64,000 bases of DNA, from assembly GCF_009870125.1 (NCBI RefSeq), contig NC_046683.1, positions 10,230,001-10,294,000 of the forward strand. The letters run 5' to 3'. Origin of the DNA: Drosophila pseudoobscura (taxonomy: Eukaryota > Arthropoda > Insecta > Diptera > Drosophilidae). Shown here piece by piece: positions 1-11,012 of this stretch (position 1 is its first letter; every line of letters starts with the position of its first letter). A program made the translations under genes and the position numbers. The notes beneath the pieces are model-generated. The model was not told where the DNA came from. It did not search any database and saw only the letters and a list, made by a program, of their open reading frames with translations.

Positions 1-1602
1 GGACTCTAAAGGATCGGATAAATGAATGATCTGAGGGGGAGATTCGCTAAGGGCATTCACTTACCCAAGGAGTTGTGATCGACAAACTCGCTCCACATGC
101 ACACCTCTCCGCCGAGGACCTGGTTGCCGTGATTGCCCATCGGCATGCCGCTGGCGTAGACTGTGCGCCAGTTGTAGTAGCTGGTGCTGCCCCAGAAGCC
201 GTGGTCCAGATACCAGGCGTTCTTGGTGGAAACAATCAGGCGGTAGCCGCGTTGCAGCAGGTCCCGGTTGAGGGGGTCCTGGGAGTCGACCCACGTCTGG
301 ATGATGAACCGCTCCTTGGGCAGGAAGGTCTCAATGTACTTCGGAACGGTGAGGTGGCTGGACCAGAGGATCACTGGCTTGGGCTCTTTGATGCTGGGAT
401 ACATGCGCTCGTTGATGTCGTCCCAGGCGTTAAGATTCCGCTGATGGAATTGCGACCACAGCCGGAGGAAGCTCTGCTCGCTGAGATCGTAGCCCTGGGC
501 CCGCATCTTCGTCACGATCTCCTCCGTGTTGTTCCAGCACGGGAGAAACACCTCGTCGCCGCCCATGTGCACGGTCTCCTCTGGTGCCCCCACCTCGGCC
601 ACATCCTCGAGGATCTCCTTCAGCACCGCGTACATGTGATCGTTCAGGGGGTTCAGCTGACCGCACGGCGGCTGCACGCAGAAGCGCCGCCAGGGCGACT
701 GATTCAGGCACACGGACATGTTACCCAGGCCCGCCGCCGGGCCCCACTGCCACCCGTTGCCCGCGTGCGAAGGCCCATCGATCTCAATGAGGATGCGGAT
801 GCCCCGGAGGCGGGCATACTTCACCAGATTGACGGAATCCGTGCGGGAGTAGGTCTGCGAAGCGGAGTACGCGCCGTAGCGCTGCATCTCCGGCACACGG
901 GTGATCTCAAGCGGGAAGCTGTGCGTGTCCACCACATGCCAATGGAGGACGTTCATCTTGGAGGCGGCCATGGCGTCGAGGGTGCTGCGCAGATACCGCA
1001 GCGGTATGAAGTTGCGCGAGGTGTCCAGGAGCACGCCGCGATGCGGGAAGGCGGGACGATCGGAGATGCGGGCGGCGCTAACGAGGAGCAGGCCGTTGGT
1101 CACGCTCCCCGCCACCAGGTTGCTGAGCGTCTCGAAGGAGTGCCTCGCTCCGTACACTGTCGCCGCCTGGATGTCCACGAAGGTGGCCGTCTCCGTGGTG
1201 CGGAGCACCATCGAGTAGCTCTCGTCCGTGCGCCAATCGAGGACGAGACTGTCGCTGCTCACAGTGGCCCGCACGAGGATCTGCTTGCTGCTGGCCAATG
1301 TGCAGTTGCGGGTGCACTCCTTGAGCAGATTGCTCACAAACAGGCGGTTCGTCTCGCGCAGGAACTGCGTGGTCACCTCGCTGGGGGCCACCACATGGAA
1401 GCGCACCTTCCACGGATCAAAGTGCACCCGCTCGTGCGACAGGCTGCACTCCTCCCCCGTTGGCATCGGCCAGATGGATCCATACTTGCCGCACGACAGC
1501 CGGCAGTCCCTTTGGCTCTCGAATCGCTCCTCCAGATACTGCGCCCCATCCTCCATATCATCCTCGGACGTACAGATGTCCGTTTGGCTGCAGAGCCACT
1601 TT
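1..1602 (-). CDS. Hexo2: Beta-N-acetylhexosaminidase (GH20), 3' end cut by window edge
   Basis: Glycoside hydrolase family 20 enzyme that removes terminal beta-linked GlcNAc/GalNAc from glycoconjugates in the secretory or lysosomal compartment. The large exon is 65-1602. It shows an N-terminal GH20b-type part (WPMPTGEECSLS), the TIM barrel (FPHRGVLLDTSRNF, MNVLHWHVVDTHSFP, IEIDGPSHAGNG) and the catalytic Asp-Glu pair in HMGGDEV, followed by WYLDHGFWGSTSYYNWR and VLGGEVCMWSE. The frame stays open to 1664, but a polypyrimidine stretch and CAG at 1603-1605 mark a phase-2 acceptor, so residues upstream of KWLCSQTD are intronic. The exon carrying the signal peptide was not found; it should lie to the right, possibly beyond the peptide genes at 2.0-3.0 kb. 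The donor at 64/65 (phase 1) joins a further exon of which only bases 1-5 are present; joined, they read NSLES, as expected for insect hexosaminidases. It is not fdl-like as I recall fdl. The Hexo2 name rests on inferred X linkage; Hexo1 is the alternative. Confidence 0.9.
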
Positions 1603-2032
1603 CTGAAATATGGAAATATGTTTATGTACTCTCGGGCGGAAGACTCTGGCGATAAGTTTATCAAATGCTTCTTCGAGGCGGTTCCGTTCCACTCGAAAGA
1701 CCCACAAAGATTGCAGAGGATCTACTCGTATTATCGTATATTTGCCTATAATGGAACATTTTTTACTAAATTTTTTTGTATTCTATCAGTAATTTTTAGT
1801 AGCTTTATGGCTTTTGCGGTTCGATAATGATACGTGGTAGTGCCGCCCAAAGACCCATCAAAATATACAAAACAAATATCAACTTTTAAAGGGGATCTTG
1901 TCAGTAATCTCTTAAGTTAAGGGAACAACAGTTTTATTTATCTTGCATTTAAGTTCGTTTCAGCATGAATTGTTCCATTTGTTCAAGGTCAGGAATTCTC
2001 TATTCCACGTAATGAATATGATGTATGAAATA

Positions 2033-2038
2033 TTTATT
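2033..2038 (-). terminator. Poly(A) signal AATAAA after peptide copy A
   Basis: AATAAA on the minus strand about 22 bp beyond the stop codon of copy A. A second AATAAA lies at 1933-1938. The equivalent site downstream of copy B appears as CATAAATG. Confidence 0.4.
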
Positions 2039-2060
2039 GAATAGGATTATTAGATCTTCA

Positions 2061-2327
2061 CTATTGCACACGAGAAAAACTGGAAAGCTGTCTGGAAAAA
2101 CCACTTTTTCTCCATGGCCTGGGTTTCAATTGCACTTTGGATTGCACTTTTAATCGCTGTTTGCGGTTATAGAAAATAGGAACACACCGGCTGCCGATGA
2201 CGATCGCTTCGACGCTGTCGTCGTACTGCGCCGGCGCTGCGCTAAGTGCTAGGCAAATGCAGACAGCCAGCGTCGCTGTCGCTGTCGGCGTCGAGCAGCA
2301 ATAAAGGTTGTGGCCGCTGAACCGCAA
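2061..2327 (-). pseudogene. Tandem copy A of a short secreted-peptide gene, start codon lost
   Basis: This is a diverged duplicate of the intact gene at 2677-2956. Exon 1 is 2188-2327 and exon 2 is 2061-2091, with the same donor (gtgtgttcc) and acceptor (gtggtttttccag) as copy B. The frame encodes RFSGHNLY, a hydrophobic core (ATLAVCICLALSAAPAQ), DDSVEAIV, and after splicing RQLSSFSRVQ and a stop. Two lesions are visible. The codon aligned with the ATG of copy B is TTG (2325-2327). The TATA-like TATAAAC (minus strand from 2357) lies only about 16 bp from the initiator-like ACAGTT, against 30 bp in copy B. The frame remains open upstream through in-frame ATGs, but these overlap the TATA region. 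A decaying duplicate is the simplest reading; non-AUG initiation or an upstream start cannot be excluded. A minus-strand AATAAA at 2033-2038 lies just after the stop. Confidence 0.6.
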
Positions 2328-2676
2328 CTTCTTTTTTAACTGTTTTAACGGTTTATACACCATATTCGTCAAATAAGAGATAATGACAGCCAAACCATAC
2401 AAATACATATGTACATACATATGTCAAATGATATAATAATAAGTCTAGAAATCTTCAATTCTTTTACCCTTATCTCCGTTTGAGTTTGTAGGTTTGACCC
2501 AAAAAGGACAATAAGAAAATGTCTTTTTATCCTTTTGTTTGCATAGAGACTTCAAAACTTAACAAAAAAAACCACAAACTTTTTTATAATGGATTGAAAT
2601 TTCACTTTCATCTATTCCGAAATAATTCACTTTAAACTTAAACATTTTCGGTTTCATTTATGGGATCGTTAGATCG

Positions 2677-2956
2677 TCACTTTTGCACAAGAGAAAAGCT
2701 GGAAAGCTGTCTGGAAAAACCACTTTTCCTCCGAGGCCTTGGTTTCAATTTCACTTGATTTGATGTGGATTTTGGATTGCACTTTTAATCGATTTTTGGG
2801 GATATGGGAGAAGGGAACACACCTGCTGCTGCTGGCGATCGCCTCGGCGCTGTCGTCGCCCTGCGTCGGTCCTGCGCCAAGGGCTAGGCAAACGCAGAAT
2901 GCCAGCGCCGCTGTCGCCGACGAGCAGGGATAACGGTTGTGGCCGCTGAACCGCAT
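2677..2956 (-). CDS. Short secreted peptide (55-aa precursor), intact tandem copy B
   Basis: Not recognised as a known family. Exon 1 is 2823-2956 and exon 2 is 2677-2710. The donor is AG|gtgtgtt and the acceptor tttttccag|AC, in phase 2. The 55-residue product begins MRFSGHNRY and has a hydrophobic stretch (ATAALAFCVCLALGAGP) that looks like a signal peptide. It ends in a small polar segment (DDSAEAIASSSR, then QLSSFSLVQK), so the mature peptide is probably only about 20-25 residues, with no cysteines. Reading through the intron gives a longer 95-codon frame, but the conserved splice junctions in copy A and the matching C-terminus after splicing argue for the spliced form. A TATA box exactly 30 bp upstream of an initiator supports a real, strongly regulated transcript with a 5' leader of about 14 nt. 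Such compact TATA genes in flies often encode immune, accessory-gland or cuticular peptides; no role is assigned here. Confidence 0.65.
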
Positions 2957-2969
2957 CTTCCTTTCTAAC

Positions 2970-3000
2970 TGTACTCCCTGGCTATGCTGCTCGTTTTATA
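2970..3000 (-). promoter_or_regulatory. TATA box plus initiator of peptide copy B
   Basis: TATAAAA on the minus strand (3000 to 2994) and an initiator-like ACAGTT whose A falls at 2970. The 30-bp spacing is the canonical one, and the ATG follows 14 bp after the presumed start site. Confidence 0.6.
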
Positions 3001-3207
3001 CACAATATGCACCAAAGCGAGATAGTGACAGCCAAAAAAAGCAAAAAAAAAAAAGAGAAAAAAAAGTAGGTGAAATTTCACTTGCTGCAGCGACACACTA
3101 GGGGGGCCGGCACACAAGCAAATGGGCGCAGAACTGAATGCTGACTGGAAACTGAATTAAAAACGAGCGGGAATGTTGTGGGCCGAGGCTAGGGCCGCGG
3201 CTCTACA

Positions 3208-3680
3208 TTTATACCCGATACTCGGTCAGTATGTGTGTGTTGCTATCTCGCTTCCCTCCGTCAGAGGGCGCCCACTGCACGAGGAAGAGTGTTAGAGAGA
3301 GAGAGAGAGGAATTGGTTAAGCGCGTGGAAGGCGTTACGTAGCCACTGAAATTTCATTTGTTCCTTATGGTTATAATAATGATCCGATCTAAGCCTTGTA
3401 GATAGGCTTTTTCTTTACGATTCTGGGTTGTTGGTTTACAGACATGCGACAGACTTTCGTCATTTGTGGGGGCGGGGCGAAATTTTGAAATAATGCTAAA
3501 TTGTAGTCTCTGAGACAGATGGACAAGCACATATGGCTATATCGACTCGGCTATTGATGCTGATCAAGAATATATACATATACTTTATGGGGTCGTAAAC
3601 GCTTTCTTCTAGGTGTCACACACATCGACTTCCACCACAAATAAAATATACCCCTAAACTCTTTGAGTACCGGGTATAAA
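3208..3680 (-). mobile_element. DINE-1/INE-1-like non-autonomous Helitron (473 bp)
   Basis: Read on the minus strand, it opens with TTTATACCCGGTACTC and continues with the family-typical segments GTGACACC, CGTTTACGACCCCATAAAG, TATATTCTTGATCAGCATC and GCCGAGTCGATATAGCCAT, then CGCCCCGCCCCCAC. The ends form a 16-bp inverted repeat with one mismatch (3208-3223 and 3665-3680). A GA microsatellite (about 3293-3310) sits inside. Family membership rests on remembered INE-1 sequence. A second fragment lies at 42086-42232 on the plus strand. Confidence 0.75.
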
Positions 3681-4788
3681 AATGCTGCAAAGCCGGGCTT
3701 ATCGGCAGTATTAGCAGCCAGCAAGCAGCACACACTCACGAGTGTTTGGTGACGGGCATAGTCTGAGCAATGGTGTATGATTGTAGGGGGAGATTTTCAC
3801 CCATCGAACAAATTCCTTCTCTTGGGTGAGTGGGTGGTGCCATGTGACACATGAGAGCGAGAGAGAAAGAGTGATGACAAAATATACTCGACTCGATTAG
3901 CGGCAATGCCTCACCTCGTATAAATACACCCTGCACAAAAGCGTCGCGGTCACTGGGTGAAAGAGAGTTCCTCCAGCAAGCGAGAGTGAGAGAGAGCACC
4001 AGCGAGGGAGGGCCGACAGCCCACTCGCACTCCCCCACCATCCTGTATGTCAGGCATACATACGGAAATATTGAGAGGGGAGAGCGACGATAAACAAAAA
4101 GAGAAAAGAAAAGAAGACGTACCGAAGCGTGGGCTACCCTTCCTTGCAGATCGATCATTCCCATGAGTGCCTGGCATGCCATAAACCGTAGTTACCATTT
4201 CAGATTTCGATATCCATTTCGAATATGGTATGTACAAAAATGAAAACCACAAACCATATCAATTCTTTAGTCCCAATGCTATTCTTGTGAATGTTGCATG
4301 GAAGACAAACTATGAATGAAACGTTGTTTTTCTCAGCTTATCAGCGAACATAAGGTTGGTTCAGTTGAAAGAGCCATGGAGGAGCTTAGTCTACAACTTT
4401 TATCACATAACTTTGTTGATCCCCAGACGGAGATTAAACTAAAATAATAATCATCGATCGATTGTAGAATTTGTAGATTAATTATAGAAAAATGTGGCTT
4501 AACGAAATGCTCACAATGGTATAGTCCCAAATAAGAATAAGAATGCCAGGAGAATATTTATAGAATACCAATTCTATAAAAATATATATGTACCATAATA
4601 AATAAATAAAATATTATATATTAAAAATATGGTAAGCGGCTATCTTTTGTTTGAAAACGAATGACGGTTTCGGCGTTGGTATCCAAAACAAAAAGTAAAA
4701 GCCCAACGTCTCATTGACTCCGTATATTATTTATTACACATAAACGGATACCGAAAGAGGTGAAATAAGAGAGGAAATCCATGGCCTA
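3681..4788. other. Intergenic, no gene seen
   Basis: Contains several GAGA-type purine runs (about 3852-3872 and 3960-3995) and an AT-rich stretch (4540-4635). Short open frames on the minus strand (3736-4252) show no recognisable domain and are judged to be chance. Confidence 0.5.
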
Positions 4789-5370
4789 ATGTCCACATAT
4801 GAGACGATACCGGGGGCTGGAGGCTATAGTACAAAATATGGGCATTCCGCCGAAGGGACAATTCCGAAGGAACTCCAAATCGGGGGCAATGTTGGCGGTA
4901 ACTTTCCTATGACATTGTTGGAGTCTCTGCGTGGTGTCGAACATACTCCAAATCCTGAGGACGTGATGGCCATTATCTTCCTGACAATGCGCTGTGGTCG
5001 TGTTCCATGTAGCCTCCTTAGTTTCATATTTACATACAGTATCACAGGGGGAAGAACCAGTGTGGCTCCAGGCTTATTTTCTTTTCCTTCCAGTCGTATG
5101 GCGTGTCAGGAACTTGAAAGTGGCTACATTCTGGCATGCATTGGGCGGTTCCTTGGAGGACGAAGAGGTGTGGCCGGAGAGGGGCACTTCAGAGAGTGGC
5201 GACGAAAGATTCCAGGATTCAACATAGCTTGGAAGCTGCAGAATAGTATGGAAAGATTTCTTCACAGAATTCTGGATGCTTGGACATAGATGAGATCGGA
5301 GATATGGTGTCTCTGCATCTTTTACCACAGTTTCTGAGGTGGTAATCCATTGTGGCTCCAATTGTGCCAT
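4789..5370. other. Ambiguous open frames on both strands
   Basis: The plus strand has a 166-codon ATG frame (4789-5289, starting MSTYETIPGAGGY). The minus strand has an ATG frame from 5370 to 5074 (starting MAQLEPQWITTSE) and an overlapping open frame in another phase from about 5095 to 4824 (…KLRRLHGTRPQRIVRKIMAIT…). Joining the two minus frames would need a single frameshift or a very short intron near 5090. No domain, signal peptide or membrane segment is evident on either strand. The cluster of long frames could be a decayed gene fragment, a lineage-specific gene, or a chance effect of locally higher GC. I do not assign a product. Confidence 0.25.
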
Positions 5371-8300
5371 TGGAACATATGTGAGCTTACATCTAACATG
5401 ATCACAGCTTATTGTCCGGAAAGATAATAGACATTAAGAAGACCATGCTGAGCCTTGCCTAAAATTGCTCTTAAGATCGTAAATATACTGTCAAACCTAC
5501 GATAGATATCATTGCTTTCTGATAATTGAAGAGTCTATAGGGCTAGTTGGAGGCCTTTGGGGGTATATATGACATAAGCACTGTACCATACACTACCGTG
5601 CATATCATATCGATAAGACCACCGCACAAGTGGAGAGCGAACAAAAAATGGCTCGTTAAAGAAGAAAAACAATTGTGGAATGTGGTGGTCCGTACTCGTT
5701 CGTCTGTTGCTGCGTTTGTGGATGATTATTTTTTTTTTATTTTTATTCGTATTTTATTGTATTCCGGCACTCACACATTCCATAGCCATAGAACACAAGA
5801 ACTATAGTTTTATCACTCACAACCCTCTCCAACTCTGTTTTTTGTGTGTGTTTTTTTTTCGTTTTTATTAATATGTATTATTGTTTGTGGGGGTTCTGTT
5901 CTGTTCTGTTGGTGTATGAATTCCAATTCCATTTCCAAGCGCGCCTTTTGTGCGCCTTTCAAATGAATTATGCGATAGCGCCGCCTTCGTCCATTGTTGT
6001 TGCCCATGAGCATGTGCCCCTCTCTCTCCCCCATCCCCCATCCCCCATCTCTCTCTCTCTCTCTATGTGTGTAAAATTATAATAATTAAAAAAAAAAAAA
6101 TTACACATAAAGAAGAGGAGGGAGGACATCATGTCGAGCCATATGGATTTGAGATGGCTGCACACCATCACAATGCACGATAGTTGCCAGTTCTCTCATC
6201 ATTCGTAAGGGGGTTGCATTGCCATTCACATGTGAACGCGGAACCCATCAAAGGTAAATAAAATCTATAATTCGAGGCACACAGGCCTCGACATTAAGAT
6301 ACCATCAGGATATATACATATATATATGTATTTTCATATAGAATATATATATTTGTATCTTATTTTATGAATCACTGGTACTATATGTTCGGGTATAAAC
6401 ATATTAGCTTTTTATATTTCCTTTCAATTCCGATTCACGCACCCATCTCTAGGCTCTATCGAATGTGATTCCACACACATGCGAACCAAATGAGTTTTGC
6501 CCAACTCGGACAGGACCCGGACACCAGAAGGAGGAGCTGTAGGACCTGCAGAAGTGGCAACATCATGATGAGGCTGGCAAACTGCGGCGGCTCCTCCTGT
6601 CGCTTCCGGACAATGAGGATGCGAATGTGGAGAGATGCAAAATGCTGGCCCCGTCGCCAATGATTATGATGTTGATTACATCTGCATCTCTGCTCTGCTC
6701 TGCTGTGCTCTGCCCTTGCCCCCTTGCCCGCTGGTCACGTCCGTCAGTCGCCGTGTTCGTGTCCGTGTCCGTGTCCGGGTCCTTCATTCAGGCTTCGTCT
6801 GACGGGCATGGACTGAAGGATTCTGCTGCTTGGAACAATGCAAGATTAAAAAACTGTAACAAATTACAAGCAAAACGGCAAATGAATTACACAAAACACA
6901 CAAAAACGTTGGGCAGGGGCGGAAAAGCAGGGAAAATGCTAACAAAAAAGTTCCAACTGTTGGGCGTGGAGGGCCGCTGACCTCAGTACTGGAAAGGTGC
7001 AGGAGGGAGGGGGAGACGGAGAGGGAGAGGGAGGGACTGCAGCATACATATGCACATATGTGTGGAAACTGCCAACTTGAAGCAAAAGTTAATTAACATT
7101 GTGCCAGCGGTGGGTGAGAGAGGAGACCTCTCTCCAAGGTATGGCATCCAGGGATCTCCGAGATCCGAGCACTTATGCTCCTACAGTGATCCCTGCAGGG
7201 AAAGGAGAGTAGATTTCATTATAAATTGGTCTTTAGATGGAACTCTTTTGTGTGGAATGAAATCAAAAATTAAGTTTATCCAAATCGCTGAAGCGTGCTT
7301 TCTGCTTCTTTATCATCATCCACTGCCACTGCCACTGCCACTGCCGCTGCCGCCTCCACCTGCTTCTCCTCCACATCGCTGTGTGGTGTAGTATGGTGTG
7401 GTGTGCTCCCATTGTGGGCACAGATGGGCACAGGTGGCCCGACGAAGCGTTTAGCCAGGAGGGGGCTGGTCGCACTGATGTCGCACACAGATCGGAAGTG
7501 GATGAGTGAGGCACGGGCACGGGTCGGACGTTGTGTCCCCGGGAACCGTCAAACAATGCAAATTGCATGAATGAATGCCATTTTGCATTTCATTTGAATG
7601 ACTGACTGCCACCACCATGGCCAGCCAGCCAGCATTTTGCCGGTGAACCTGAACCGGTACCCGAACCGCATTCTGCTCTTTGCTTTCTGCCTGCTTCTAC
7701 TGCTGCAGCGGGCCTTCACATTCTGTTTTTCTTTTGATTAAATCAAATGCATAAAATGTTTTCAATTCAATCAGAATACAAGTCGGGAATCGTATGGAAA
7801 ACAGGGGTATATGTATATGCGGATTGTGGAATACCCCCTTTTGGGATTTCCTTCAGGAATGCTTTACTGTCCACATTCCACAATGAATCTCCGTATTTAA
7901 ATAGATAATTTCTCTAAATATACATACAAATAATAGGATGTCAGTAAATTGGTCCATCCCATAGGGTTTTCTAGGTCCTATTATCTCTGGGGTTCTATTG
8001 GGGACATTATTTTCTCTCTCTGGTTTCCCCTCTCTCAATATACCCATCCGTTTACAGGGAATCAAAACAACCAGTGCAAGAACAACTGTAAAAGCACAAG
8101 CGAGCAAGAGAGATAGATATATAGAGAGAAAGAGAGAGAGACTGAGAGGAAAATAGAATCGAATGTTGAGTCGACCATTCTTGTTTGTTGTTGTTGCTGT
8201 TGTTTTTTTTTTTTTTAATTTGTGCAAAGTTTTCCTCCTTTTTTTTTACACACATGTGGCATTTCTTCTTTGTATACCCTGTGCAGAGGGTTCCTCAACG

Positions 8301-10696
8301 GAACACAAGACAGAAATTAGGTTGTAGGTCTGGATGCCTAAAGAACATATCCTCATACATAGAAATAGATAATATATCCACATAATCTTCTTTTAGGTAC
8401 ATTCAAAGGTTTCCATTTTGTCGAAGGATATTTCATTATTTTTCTAGTGCTCTGGAATGTTTAATACAAAGGATCTACTCGTAACTATGTGTACTGCTTA
8501 TGGAATAAAAGATCATAGAACATTCTCATATTTTCTGAGAGAAGAATATTACCAATCAGTTCTCTATAATCATATACTCTTTCTGCTTGATAAAAAGTGG
8601 GATTACTGTATCATGAAAGGGTATCTAGGCCTTCGTTTCGCTCAAAAAAAGGGGTTGCTTCCGTTCCCCCTGTGGCTCTCCCCCTTTTTGTTCTGCCGAT
8701 GCACACATACATATGTACATGAGTGGGGTGTGTGTGAATCTAGCTTTTTAATTAATTGCACTAACATTGCCCACAGCCACCACAGGCCCCTGTCCCCTGT
8801 CCTCAGTCCCCTCCTCCTCTCTGGCTCTACCATGCCTCTGGTTTTTTTTTTGCTTTTTGACTTCTGTGTTTTGTTATTCAGATTTCTGTTTGTTCGGTTT
8901 GTTGTTGCTGTTTTGTTTTTGATTTGATAATCCAACAATTTCAATTGTTGTTCAAGTTCAAGGCCCTCTGAATGCTCTTTGATTTCTTTTTATTCTCTTT
9001 ACGAGTATTTTTCTTGATTTCATTTTGATTTATTTCTTATCGGAGCGGTATGTGTATGGAGGTCGGTCGGAGAACCCCCACTCGATGGAGTGTCTGTGCA
9101 TCGTTTTCGGATCAATTATCTAATTAGATTTAAGCGAAACGGCAATCGATGGACCCCAGGTAACACCTTTTAGACACATCTGAGCCATTAGGCAATTAGG
9201 TCATTAATAACCAGTCCTGAACGGGTTTAAGCCTCTTAAAAGTCAAACGAGATATAGCCATGAGATCCATAAAAAAGCAAAAGGCTTCGAATACTCCTAG
9301 GGAGCTGGCTATCCTTGTTCCCCGATGGGATGTGTCTTGTGTCCTTCCATCGGTCTGAACATTATCCAATCAATTATGTTTCGAATTTGCATTCCAAGCT
9401 GTCGGAACAATGACTTTGCCCCACAACAAAACACACTGCCACAGAAAGATGGAGAGAGAGAGAGAGAGACACGACCGAATCCTGATTACATATTATGATT
9501 TCATTTTTCTCAAGGAACAACAGCACTGAGAGGAGAAAACAGAAACAGAGACCGGGACCGAAATAGGAAACATTGAAACAGACACGGCAAAAAAAGAAGT
9601 AAAAACGAAACAAAAGCAGATGACAAGCCGATGGTACAGGAGGAAAAGGGGGACCTGCCGGCAGTCCTGGTCTTATACACTGCTAGAAATATGAGGAAAG
9701 AAATGGAAATGACATCATTTGAATTTAATGATCCATGCGAATGGCTTCCATGGTACTCCATTCAAAGATGAGCAACTATCGATCGCATTTGCCATTCACC
9801 CGTAAACGTAGAATTATACACGAGCCATACCTAATATTCCTTTTATGGATCAAAGATGGATCAAATACAATGTAAATAAAGAGAGTGCTCAGGCTGGAGG
9901 GGTTTTTGAGAGCTCTCTTGTGGTTCTTCAACAAAAATTAAGGAGATTCTGGAGCGACTTTCAAACGCAAGCCTGAACATTCTCTTGTAAACGTGGAACG
10001 AAACGAGTATCAGTGGTAGCTCTTTCATAATTTTTTGATTTAAGGAATATATATTTCCAAATCATAATTTTTCATTGAAAATGTAACATTTGCTCCCCTT
10101 TTTGAGCAGCGGCTTTCCCCATGATTCGAATTGACAGCCAGGAAGGAAGCTTGTGGAGGAATATTCCTGATTCTGTTGTGAATACTCCTCCCCCTTCCCA
10201 CGCACTATCCCTCTATCTCACTCTATCGCTCTCTCTCTCTCTCTGCCGGTCTGTGTCTTTGTCTCTGTCTCTCATTGGAAGGCGCCAACATAATCAGTAT
10301 AACAAATGAGATCCTTGTCGACAGTTGTTTGCTGCTTTTGTGTCAGTGGCATCATCATCATCATCACAATGCTGTTGCACGGGGGGATGGATGCGGGGGG
10401 TCGTGTTGCAGTGGGGTTTTTCGCCTGTCAACATCTCTCTCTCTCGCTGGCTTCTTTCTCTCTGACGTTCTACATTGTTATTGTTATTATTTTTGCTGCC
10501 TTTATGCAATGTTTTGATTAATTTTTGCCGCAGCCATCTTACTTCAGCTTCCCCCCAGCATCCCCCATCCCACCAGAGCAGCCACCTACTATCGCCCCAC
10601 CACTGAAGGAGGGGCGGGCGCGTGCATTTGCTTGACTGCATTTTCCGAGCCGCCTGCCTGCCTGCCTGTGGAAAATGCTGGCTCGTAGGACGTTAC
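5371..10696. other. Intergenic, simple-repeat-rich
   Basis: No convincing gene. It contains a CT run (about 6048-6064), a CCACTG-type hexamer run (about 7320-7350), poly-T (about 8200-8217), a GA run (about 9448-9468), a CT run (about 10227-10244) and an ATC run (about 10350-10370). Open frames here mostly translate low-complexity DNA. Confidence 0.5.
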
Positions 10697-11012
10697 ACGA
10701 CAGGCATTCCACCGATGTTTCTTTTAGACGACAGGCATTCCATCTAAGCATCGGTGCAAAATGTATTATATAGGCTACAATAAATCATAATATTAGATAA
10801 GTATGTACATATATACTGACTAAAGAACTTTCCCACTCAATAAAATTACGCTCAAAAAAGCATACAATAAATTGTCCCTTAAAAGTCGTCCTAATACTTG
10901 TGTTCGTCACTGTACTTAGGCGAATGGCAGGCATTGCACAGATGCTTCACTAGAACACAGGTGTCCAGGTATCACACTGATATTAGCATATCGAGACGAC
11001 TGGCATACCACC
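10697..11012. repeat. Imperfect minisatellite of about 30 bp, interrupted
   Basis: Copies of a GACAGGCATTCCA-type unit start near 10698, 10729 (31 bp apart), 10925 (GGCAGGCATTGCACAGATGC) and 10996 (GACTGGCATACCACCG). The first and third copies remain similar beyond the core (…GATGTTTCTTTTAG versus …GATGCTTCACTAG). The AT-rich stretch of about 150 bp between the second and third copies looks like an insertion. Confidence 0.5.
10762..10914. mobile_element. Possible Tc1/mariner-like remnant with one recognisable end
   Basis: The segment ends GTCGTCCTAATACTTGTG TTCGTCACTG and then TA (10885-10914). This resembles the inverted-repeat ends of Tc1-like transposons, in which CCTAATACTT…CACTG abuts a TA target. 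No matching left end was seen, so this is a truncated piece at best. Confidence 0.3.

Noticed and set aside
75..1655. 526-codon open frame on the plus strand
   Set aside because: It is the exact antisense shadow of the hexosaminidase exon, and its sequence has no domain.
1603..1664. In-frame ATG extension of the hexosaminidase (MINLSPESS…)
   Set aside because: The interval contains a polypyrimidine tract and CAG acceptor right before KWLCSQ, and the extension is not a signal peptide.
2669..2822. Unspliced 95-codon reading of the secreted-peptide gene
   Set aside because: The conserved donor and acceptor in both tandem copies, and the matching C-termini after splicing, favour the 55-aa spliced product.
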